This document shows, piece by piece, positions 34,062 through 64,000 of a DNA stretch of 64,000 bases. This DNA is from Forficula auricularia (taxonomy: Eukaryota > Arthropoda > Insecta > Dermaptera > Forficulidae). Within the stretch, counting starts at the first letter, position 1. The number at the start of each line of letters is the position of its first letter. The notes under the pieces are model-generated. The model worked only from the letters and a program-made list of their open reading frames with translations. It ran no database searches and was not told the origin of the DNA. The position numbers and the translations under genes are program-made. The DNA lies in the NCBI GenBank assembly GCA_024734495.1, contig JALMQS010000816.1, forward strand, positions 9,023,092 to 9,087,091, given 5' to 3'.

Positions 34062-35187
34062 TAATTGAGTAAATTCCAGAGTTGACCATCGCAAGTGGTG
34101 ATGGAAATAAAATGCTTTTTATGAGTTGATGGAGATACATATAATATATTATTATAGATTAAGTAAGAAAATTGTTATTAACAAAAAGAGTGATGAAAGA
34201 ACCGGATGGGGTGAATGGAAAATTAATCTGGTGAATGACCACTCCCACAAAGGTTTTGTCACCTCCTGTATTAAAAACGTTCCTATAAACAAAAAGGGGT
34301 ACTACGCACCGCAGAGCCTTATATCATCTATGAAACTAACAATGGATAAATTGAAAACAAATGTCGAATTAATCATATGAACAAATTCCAATTTACATGC
34401 TTTCTTTTAAAATTTTTTTATAAAAAGTGATTAGTATAAGCTTCTTACACCTCTACGGATTTTTACTGTTAAAGTCAAAATTAGAAATAATTGAATTTTA
34501 ATAATTTACAATAAAATTCGATTAACCAAAAAACTATTTCTTTTTTCTTGTAAAAATATCGTGAAAGTTTAAAGCCTTTAAATTGGTTTTGTTTGTCTTC
34601 AGAAATTATAGCAATGGCTTCCTTTTAGATTTATCCCTCTGTTTACTCTTCAAACCAATAAATTTTAATATCAGGAGTGTATATTACAAATAATCTTTTT
34701 TCTTTTGCTTTTATTATTATTATTATTCTAAATTGATTTTCTCAAAATAATACCTGCAAGGGCAGTCTTATTTTTTAATTCACTATATTTTTTTTAATAT
34801 CTAAACTTGGTGAAAAATAATTTTCATCCATGATTTTTTTTGATCTGTCTCTCATGTTTATCCCTGGATTCCGACACCCACATCAAGAACGAAACGTTTT
34901 GGAAATGTGATTCTCGTATCAAAATGATTGTATTTTTAATGCGAAGAACTAATTTTTGCATTCGTAGAAACTATAAGGGTACATTTGAAGGAAAAGATGT
35001 TAACTTTTTTATAGCTCTCCTCAAATTTATTTAACTTATCCATTTCTACAGACAGTTTGATATAATGACGTATAGTAATAGAAAATTTAAATTGTTTTTG
35101 TTATTGACTCTCATCGTGGGCCACACTGCTCACTGGGGGGCAATTTGATTTTTTAAAGGGGGAATTCGAGAATAGGAGTTCACTTTT
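34062..35187. other. Stretch with an unrecognised 84-residue frame
   Basis: 34126-34380 (+) encodes GWGEWKINLVNDHSHKGFVT, then INKKGYYAPQSL. Its less biased composition than neighbouring frames leaves a transposon protein fragment possible, but no family is recognised. The rest is AT-rich. Confidence 0.3.
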
Positions 35188-36140
35188 TAACCGACTTCAA
35201 AAAAGGAGGAGGTTCGACTGAATTTTTTTTTGTCTATGTTACCTGATATCTTCGCCAATTGTGAACCGATTTTGATGATTTTTTTTGCATTGGGTTCAGT
35301 CTAGTTTCCGATTGGTCTCGTTTTTTTTCATTGGTATTGGACCTTTTTTTGCTATGTTTGTTTAGGCATAACTTCTTTGTTTATGAACCGATTTCGATGA
35401 TTCTTTTTATATTGGAAAGAGGGTACCTTAGGGGTGGTCCCATATTAATTTGGTCAAGTTCTGATGATATGATCAATGACGAATTAACGTAAATATCCAA
35501 TTCTTATGAGCAAATAATCGAAATTATAATAAATAAAATCTTTTATAAAAAAATCAATCTTAAAACGTTCATTTAAAACCCGCAAACGTTTCTAGAGAAT
35601 TTCTATATTTATGAATTTAATTTTATTATCATTTTCTGATTCATTCGCCCGACCCTTTCTCTTACGAGATGCATGCAAGGTATTATATTAAGTCACTATT
35701 AATAACATCACTAAAAAGAGAAAAATAAAAATAATTTTTATAAAAAAAATAAAACCGACTTCAAAAAATTAAATGCAACAAATAAAATAATAAAAACTCA
35801 AAAATAAAATAAAATGCACTAAAAAGGTATAAAATAATTATCTAATTTAGTTACAACTAAACGACAAAATATTTACATGAAATCACTTTTTGAAGTCGGT
35901 GCTAAACAAACTATATAAGCGAGCGTACCCGCCAATCGTACTAAGTAAAATCCGTCGAGTTTGATTCATAAAATGTTAATGTTTGGCACCGACTTCAAAA
36001 AGTGATTTCATCTAAATATTTCGTCGTTTAGTTGTAACTAAATTAGATAATTATTTTATACCTTTTAGTGCATTTTATTTTATTTTTGAGTTTTATTATA
36101 TTATTTGTTGCATTTAATTTTTTTGAAGTCGGTTTTTTTA
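35188..36140. mobile_element. ACCGACTTCAAAAA foldback element, copy 2
   Basis: Same ends and order as 23161-23935: AACCGACTTCAAAAAAGGAG, TATCTTCGCCAATTGTGAAC, then a palindrome 35754-36135 with AAATGCAACAAATAAAATA mirrored and GCGAGCGTACCCGCC at the centre. 35495-35690 is extra sequence absent from copy 1. Confidence 0.75.
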
Positions 36141-36675
36141 TAATTGAATAATAAGAATGATATTTCAAGGGGGCGGGAGTATCATTTGTTTGTGGCCCGA
36201 TATGTACAAAAAGCTAATCACTCAGATTTTCAATTTTGAACGTGAAAAAATATATCGAGATTTCAGAAAAAATAATCACAATTTTGGCATATTTTAAACA
36301 ATTTTAATTAGATTTAAATATTTTAACTGCAAAGTTTCTGATTGAATGTATGGCACTGCAATGCGACATTTAACTGAAAGAAATATTTAATAATTTCTAT
36401 TAAAATTTCATACAAATTATCCACCCAGAAACAAATATTCCTCCTGGGTTCACAACAATAATTATTCACTTTTTAGTAATATGAATTTACATATACCTAC
36501 TTAAAGATATTTTCGAAAATAAAATAGACTAACAGCAAAATTATAAGCTCCACTATCAGGGGACAAAATTAACCAAGTTTAAAATAATTAAAAATTATTT
36601 TTCATCTCATATTTTCATTTTTTTTAATATTTATTATTTCAGTAATTAAAAATAATAAATCTAGAAAAATGACTA

Positions 36676-36870
36676 AAAAGTGCGTGGATAGAATGATCTG
36701 TATTTCTTTATAGCAGCTAAGGCAAGGATTCAAATACAAGTTCAGACCTGTTTTAGACTAGTAGAAGTTAATTTCTTAATTTCTATTATTCTAGGAATGG
36801 CCTTTTGACTATTGCACTTGGACTAATTGGATACTCATTATTATATATATAGAGAACATTCAATTAATTC
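36676..36870. repeat. Repeat copy that shows the empty site of 25500-26888
   Basis: AAAAAGTGCGTGGATAGAAT, CAAATACAAGTTCAGACC and TTCTATTATTCTAGGAATGG match the two flanks of the insertion at 25500-26888, joined without a gap. Confidence 0.75.
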
Positions 36871-37082
36871 AATAATTTGGAAATGTTAAGAAATAATTAA
36901 ACTAGGTATACATATTTATAAAAAACTTCAAATTGTTAATAGAAGTAGATAAATGATTTAAAAACAAAATCCTGAAGGAAAAGAACTCTAAGATTATAAT
37001 GCTATGATATTTTTCTTTTTTATCTTGGTGGATATCATTATTCTACATTATTAGCTATATTTTTTGATTAATATCAATGTAA

Positions 37083-37165
37083 TTAGTAAATTTTATATGC
37101 GGCCCGAGACCTTTGTTTTTCCTTCAAATGCGGCCCGTGTAAACCAAAAGGTTGTACAGCTCTGT
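37083..37165. mobile_element. hAT-like terminal fragment
   Basis: GCGGCCCGAGACCTTTG and ATGCGGCCCGTGTAAACC resemble ends of the CCAGGGGTGGCC-type elements. Partial. Confidence 0.35.
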
Positions 37166-37189
37166 TATATAATGACATACACTGACTAA

Positions 37190-37395
37190 ATGAAAAAAAT
37201 CGCACTTTTTGGTCTCTAGAAGAGAGTCCATGTAATTTTTGGTAAACCCGTTAGGTTCTAAAATTCAAACTGATTGAATACTATAATTTATGACTTTGAT
37301 TGAGATCATGGGTTCCGTAGTCTTTACCGCAGGACTCTTCCCGCTTGCCGCGAGACCCATTACCATACTTTATCTGCTTCGCGTGACAAAGTAAA
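37190..37395 (-). repeat. Dispersed repeat, partner of 10897-11063
   Basis: Reverse complement contains ACGGAACCCATGATCTCAAT, AGTATTCAATCAGTTTGAAT and GACCAAAAAGTGCGATTTTT. It lies about 280 bp before the first kinase exon, in the upstream intron. Confidence 0.65.
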
Positions 37396-37674
37396 GTTTT
37401 AATAAAATTAGTTATATCTTTTTACTAAAAAGGCAAATAGCCTAGCTCTACATGATCGCAAGTCACTGAAACCTCTAACATCTATAAATAATGTTACGTA
37501 AAATAAACTTTTGAAATAATGAGGATAACGAAGGTATTCCGTATATCCTATTTCATTTGTGTATGGCATGTTTAATGATTAAATCGCTGCTAGTAATAAT
37601 TACTATAATTAATATATTACTTATATTATAATTCTATGTTGCAAATTTTTATTTATTTATTTATTTTGTTTCAG

Positions 37675-58262
<20,588 letters not shown>

Positions 58263-58460
58263 CGAACACCATCTGCTTCATTCCTGAGATCTTCGCACAC
58301 GTTGGCATCGATTCTTGCAATAGAAAAACTCTCTCATTCTTTGTTATATTTTCAATATTGACCTCATTTATTTCTCTCTAATATGTACGTTTTTTAATAA
58401 ATATCAGCATTTTATAAGTATTTTTCTGGGAGAGAAATTATTTTTAAAAATAAAGTAAGA
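58263..58460 (+). other. Gprk1: Gprk1 proximal 3' UTR with two poly(A) signals
   Basis: The sequence after the stop is non-coding and AT-rich. Canonical AATAAA hexamers lie at 58396-58401 and 58449-58454, both within 200 bp of the stop, so a short 3' UTR is possible. A longer UTR cannot be excluded because further AATAAA copies occur downstream. Confidence 0.55.
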
Positions 58461-60950
58461 ATCGTTAATTTTACTTTAATTAAATTAATATTTAATAACG
58501 AATTAAAATAAATTAGAGAAAAGAAGACAATGTTATACATATTACCATATAAAAAGGTGATATGAATAAGATTTTTAGCTTCCGTCATACACCTATTAGC
58601 ATTATAATTTCATAACATTTAGTATTATTATCTTCGAATATAATTTCTCTATGAAAGCCTCATGGGAACATTTATACAAATTATTATTTAATAGAAATTT
58701 ATAGAATTATATAAAAGTATGATAACTTTAGATTAATAGTAACAGAAATCAAAATATTATTTGTTGGTAAATGTGAAGAATTGTGAAAAACCATTACTTT
58801 CACTTATTTATCACTTATGTTCCTCCTTTACTAGATTTTTTAGTTAGAAAAAAAAATAAAAGAAAAAAAAAACATTAAAATTTTTAATTTTGAAATCATT
58901 GCCATTAATTTTCTTATAAACCATTTATTAAATTATTACATGAATACAAATTAAATACATATATTAAAAATGTTAGGTTTAGTATATCTTTATGGCTCCA
59001 TGGATATAGGAGTTAATATTTATCTCTTCCAACCAACCGGTAACATGCAGGCCTATCTGTCACATGCGCACCTTTTTGTCTCTAAACCATTATTCCAATT
59101 TTAACAATACGATCTTGTTCAGACAACGGTTTCTGCACGGAAATTGCCAGCAGTTGAGACATAACGGAAACCGCGCGGTGCTCTTTACTGTGGTCTAGAA
59201 CCTCAGCTCAAACATGCATTGTGGTTTCTTTGACGTCTGAATAGCTGCAAATTTCCGCCCGGTTCGAACCACGTGAATTACGCCTAGTGTGAACAAGGCC
59301 TATTAATTCCCTTTAAATCAAAAATATATATATTATTAATTATTTTTGATTGAAACATAATATAATTTAAATAATATTATATATTATTTAGATTTATGTA
59401 TATTACAAATTCAGTTAACATATAGATGTATGAGGGTAGAATTTTCTTTAATTTTTACAATATTATAGTTTACTGAAAATATGAAACATCGTGGTCATTA
59501 TAGTGTTGATCCTTCTTCTCTCCTCTTCCGTTAATTAAATGAATGGATACCCTGGTCTATTGCTAAGTGAACTGCATGTAAGTGTATATATATATATGTG
59601 AGTGAATGATCTTATTAAACTTAATGCAAGGATGTGAAAAAAAATATATTCTAACATTTTAGAATTTATGAGAACAACTTTACCTCTTTTAAAAAGATTT
59701 AATTTTTTTAGAACTTACATTTGTACATAAAATCATGTTTTTTCACTAAAAATTATCATTATTTAAATAAATGTTTAATTCTAAGACAAATGTATAGAAA
59801 AAATATTTTATTTTTGAATATATAATTTGGATCTATTAATTTTTTTTTTTTTTACTTTATTAATTCATATCTGAGCTGCTTTTAGCTATTTTTCATCTCA
59901 ATAAATAATTGACTGATCTGAATTTATGTTCCCGATTGGGCTCGGCGATAGTTTTCTCAGCCCAGAGTGTTCACCTTTTATTCATTAAAAAGAAAATTTT
60001 AAAAAGTGACTTTGAAGAACTATCAGTCTGAATAATTTATTAAGATGATCAATCGCATAGCTTAGATATACTTTTTTCGGTTTATAGCTGAATTTTTTTC
60101 ATTGTATTATTTCATTTAGAAAAAACAAATTTCCAACTACGGTATGACATTCCATTAGTAATTTTTAATTCACTAGGATTTAATCAAGAATTATCATTGA
60201 TCGAAATCAATTTTAGCTTAACATAAGAATGTAATTTTTCTATAACTTTACTAGGAAACAGTTGTAGTTACTGTTCTTCGTAAACGGATACATAAATTAC
60301 CTACTAGTTAATCTGTTGATTTATTCAATAAAATTCACTGGCAAGTTTTAAAAATCAAAAATAAATCTTTGTTTAGATTGTCCTTAAATGCAATTTATAT
60401 AATTTTCTCAGGCTAGTTAGTAGTTAGCTAGTCACTAGAAATCGATACATGAATTGCCTTCTGACCAATCTGATAAAACACCAAAGTTTTCTAACATCTA
60501 ACAAACAATGCATCATCATTTTACAGTGGATGGTCATATACTGGAATAAATAAAAAATATATTATTAATTTTTCATATTCACTAATAAAGAATTGAAATT
60601 GCGTTGTTATATATAAATATTTCTTATGTTTATTAATTTAGTTTACTTTAGTATTACTTACTAATAGCACATTTTTTTATAAAATAATTCTGAAATGATG
60701 ATCGTATGTGTGTTGATATCCCTTTGAACCAGCTTGTATATATGTGAGAATATTGTATGTTAATGTTAATAGAAAACCTACGAACATATGTGAGGCCTAT
60801 TCCTTATTAATAATAAATACTTTGTATTAGTATTTGTCATTTTTTTTTTATTTATTTATTTTCTTGGATAAAATCATTATGAATAATTTCCAAGGAATGG
60901 CCTTTAAATTAAAATCATTTCATTAAATATAAAAATAGCCTATATAAAGA
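58461..60950. other. AT-rich 3' flank of Gprk1
   Basis: Possibly distal 3' UTR. 59030-59310 is less AT-rich, with GGCCTATCTGTCACATGCG near the left and GTGTGAACAAGGCCTATTA at the right, which may be degenerate transposon ends. No gene recognised. Confidence 0.45.
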
Positions 60951-60954
60951 ACAA

Positions 60955-61150
60955 TGCAGATGCCTAGCAAGTGACGTTCGGTATCGTAGCTTCGTTTCAA
61001 GTAGCAGTATTGACGAGCGGGCGGTGACATAGCGTCATTTTGGCAACACTATGTCACCGCAAGTACTGACCTGCTAGAACAGACGCTTTTGCGTTACCCT
61101 GCGTTACCCTGGGTCACTCATTACTCGTCTGCACTGAGCCTAGTATATAT
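60955..61150. other. GC-richer block with a perfect 12-bp hairpin
   Basis: GCGGTGACATAG (61021-61032) and CTATGTCACCGC (61049-61060) form a perfect 12-bp stem around a 16-nt loop. GCGTTACCCT is repeated directly at about 61092 and 61102. No coding frame, no paired ends. Confidence 0.5.
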
Positions 61151-63665
61151 AAATTGTTTTTGGAAGTTTGTTTGGAATTTATATATTTAGGTATTCTTTA
61201 AATTACCATATTTTTTAATTCTTAATAATTGTCTTTTTTTTACATGTTCATATTATTATTATCACAAATTAATATTAATTTCAATTATAATAAAAACTTA
61301 TACGATAATAAATATTAAACGCAACATTGTAACATACTAGTTGCTAGATTTGATAATCAGTGAACATTGATAAAAGAAAATTTTATTTATGGAATATTCT
61401 ATAATTAAAGATGAACAAAAGATAATAGAAAAAGTGTTATTAATAATTTTATAAATAGAATATGTCCAAAAGAATATATAGTTCAGTGCCAATTTCAACT
61501 TATCTACCAAAGGAAATGTACAAAAAATAACAAAAAAATAAATAAAATTTTGAAATTATATATACAAAATAAAATAACTAAAAAAAATTTAAGGGATTAT
61601 TTTATCCCTTAAAATAAATTAAATATGTAAAGTTTGTATCAAACACTGGATAATTTCTTTCTTTTTGTTTTATATTTTCAAGAATTGTTTGCAAGCATTC
61701 AGGGGGGAGGGGGTATGCAGTCCCCATTGCCGAATTATTCTATAAATTTTATATTTGTTAGTGAATTTATAATATATATAATAAAAAGAAAAAGTTTTAA
61801 TTTATTCAAAAAATAAAAATAATTCTTTCTTATATATATCATAAATTTATACTTTATAATATGTTATATATTATAAACTTTAAGATAGCACCCCTCCGAA
61901 AAATGTTTCTGAATACCCCATTCAATGATTGTTTGTGTTTTTGCGGTGAAGTTATTAGTAAATTTTTTTTTTCTCAAATTCAAATCTTTATCAGGCCTAT
62001 TCTCTCATAGCCGGGTATATTATCTTGAATTATCTATATTATTATATTTATATTTAAATATAAAAACTATTAAGATATTCTTGCATGTTAAAATATGTAT
62101 CAAAATACTTTATATTAAACTCTAGATTTATTAGAAACTTTTCAGAATGAACAAGATTATTATCTTGTAAAATTATATCCATATTTGTTTAGAAACCTTA
62201 ATATATATATATAGATGTTAATACATAGTTTTATCATTACCTATAATATTATAAAATATTAATTTATTAAATAAATATATATGCATATTGATCTAAGTAT
62301 ATATATTTATGGGAAATTGATGTTTTAGCATTTCTAAATGTATATTTAAAGGCCTATTATATTATATGGACGGTCTAGATGTATTGTTGATGTGTAAGTA
62401 GTAATAGAATTATGTCAATGGGAATGGTACCCGGCTTTTAGTTTATGACTGCCGAGCAGTTGCCTCTAAAAACTTAGTGTTAATGTGCAGTCATGTGTTC
62501 ATTGAGCCCTGGATCTTGGCTGCTTTTTAACACGCCCTTTCTAACTTCGGAAATCATAACTTACGGATGGATGACTTCCGTGTTTGTCATTCCACGGAGG
62601 GGTCATATTTATGGATCATTTTGTTTTTTCTTTACAATTTCATATAATGAAAAAATCGTAAAAGAAAAATAACAAATTACCATAATTAGAATTAAATTTA
62701 GATAGAAACTCAATAATCAAAAATAAAATCAATATTTTTTTTCATTTTAAATAAAATGAAATGACGCAAAATGCAATCACTTTTTATTCTCAAAAAATAT
62801 CTTTTAAATTTTTCTTAAAACATAAAATAGTGATTTTATTAAAAAAAAATCTACTGATCCATATGAAATATTGTGGAGAAGATGAATATATTGAAAACTT
62901 GAAACAATAACTTCACCGCTCTTATTAATCAAAATTGTTTTATGTAAAAACTAGCATGCTAATTATTATTATTCAATGTGTGATATAAACTATATTTATT
63001 GAATTTATCTTTATCAACTATTCAAAAATGTAAAATGAAGTTTAAATACTTTTTTTAACAAATTTATATATTGTTATTTTAAAAAGAATTTATGAAATGA
63101 GCACTGGATTCCAAAGTCTGCTTGTCATTTAATTTGAATTTTTACAGAAAGATATAAACACACGTTTAATGGAGGTATGATGTGATAAATATTGTTAGTG
63201 TTGTAAATATGAACTAGAGGGAATGATAAAATGCACTTGAGAGTTTTTTAGATTTATTTTGTATAGCTAATTCTTTATTTAAATAATCCCTATCCATTAC
63301 CTTAGCGTAAATGAAGAAACTCAGACAATCAATATCTAATCGATTTATTGTTAAATATACCCTAAATTTTCTTTTTGATTATATTAACTATACAACATTT
63401 TGTAACAAGAGAAGAATCAAATTATATTAAATTATTAGTTTGTATTAAAAAGAAAAGAATTATCAATTTTCAAAAACTTTAATTATAATAAATTTATTAT
63501 TTAATATTTTAATCAAGAGAGATCTTATAAATGGATAAATAAGGCATATTTGAAATTGCCCTAGTTTAATCATTGCAAATCAAATGAGTTGATTCTAAAT
63601 TCAATAATTTTTGCAAATAGAAAATAACCACTTAAGAATAAATCAAGATTTTCGTGAAATTTTTA
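61151..63665. other. AT-rich intergenic stretch
   Basis: 62420-62615 is locally balanced in composition (AATGGTACCCGGCTTTTAG.., CATTCCACGGAGGGGTCA) without a coding frame or repeat partner here. Frames at 61634-61816 and 61925-62125 have no family similarity. Confidence 0.45.
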
Positions 63666-63673
63666 ATATAGGA

Positions 63674-63977
63674 CAGTGATGGCGAACCTTTTGAATTTGG
63701 TGTGTCAAAATTCAGAAAAAAACTGACTTAACTCGGCTGATGTGTCACATCTAGAAATATTCATAATTTAGAGCCCTAATAAAAAAACAAAAAACAAACA
63801 TATTTTGGATATATGTATTTATTCAAAAACAAAACGTAATTATTCTTTAATTTAGTGAATTAAGCGCAGCCTCCTTTTAATCTTCTTGAACGAAGACCGC
63901 CCGTAAAATGATGCGTGTCACCCAAAATGTCTTAACGTATCACCATTGACACGCGTGTCATAGGTTCGCCATCACTG
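63674..63977. mobile_element. hAT-like MITE, 304 bp, with 8-bp duplication
   Basis: Ends CAGTGATGGCGAACCTTTTG and ATAGGTTCGCCATCACTG are inverted; ATATAGGA flanks both sides (63666-63673, 63978-63985). TGTGTCA and TGACACGCGTGTCA lie just inside the ends. No transposase. Confidence 0.9.
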
Positions 63978-64000
63978 ATATAGGATAAATTTTAAACCTA

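Overview
The window is a piece of a repeat-rich, AT-rich arthropod genome, most likely an insect. Evidence: an intron-rich gene with GT..AG introns, a protein closest to the insect Gprk1 (GRK2/3-type) kinase, tRNA-derived SINEs, many hAT-, Harbinger- and Tc1-type transposon remnants, and simple-sequence tracts. A 100-base run of N at 18221-18320 marks an assembly gap. There is no bacterial, phage or CRISPR content.

One real gene is present. Twelve exons on the + strand between 37675 and 58262 encode the last 616 residues of a G protein-coupled receptor kinase of the GRK2/beta-ARK class: RGS-homology (RH) region, kinase domain, terminal RH helices, pleckstrin-homology (PH) domain, stop codon. 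Roughly the first 88 residues expected for the family are missing, so the 5' exons lie upstream of the window or are too short to find by eye. Introns range from 71 to 5237 bp, and the larger ones are full of foldback and SINE insertions. The 3' flank (58263 to about 63670) is AT-rich and ends in a hAT-type MITE.

From 1 to 37674 the sequence is almost entirely mobile-element debris. It includes a Harbinger-like MITE (2439-2870), hAT-like MITEs with 8-bp target duplications (9310-9464, 16805-17223, 27928-28335, 31584-31862), a foldback with a 9-bp duplication and an internal minisatellite (24279-24868), SINE copies, paired GC-skewed elements (13058-13894, 21656-22757), several mid-length tandem arrays, and a Tc1/mariner transposase relic (33740-33976).

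The most interesting signal is a set of foldback elements whose arms carry a hammerhead-ribozyme-like motif: CTGANGA, a stem II hairpin, GAA, a very short self-complementary stem III (ACGT, ATATAT or ACTATAGT), a NUH cleavage site, and a stem I that pairs across the motif. Stem I and stem II differ between subfamilies yet stay complementary, which argues for a selected RNA fold. Copies lie at about 1004-1128, 6024-6070, 28934-29080, 32990-33075, 40014-40087, 40444-40490, 45248-45300, 46308-46362, 47676-47730 and 47930-47975. Decayed relatives lie at 16236-16287, 29930-30215, 33215-33262 and 48305-48475. Hammerheads are known from Penelope-like retroelements and retrozymes; the divergent pairing inside short foldbacks and one extra nucleotide before stem II are the unusual points. 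Catalysis is inferred, not shown.
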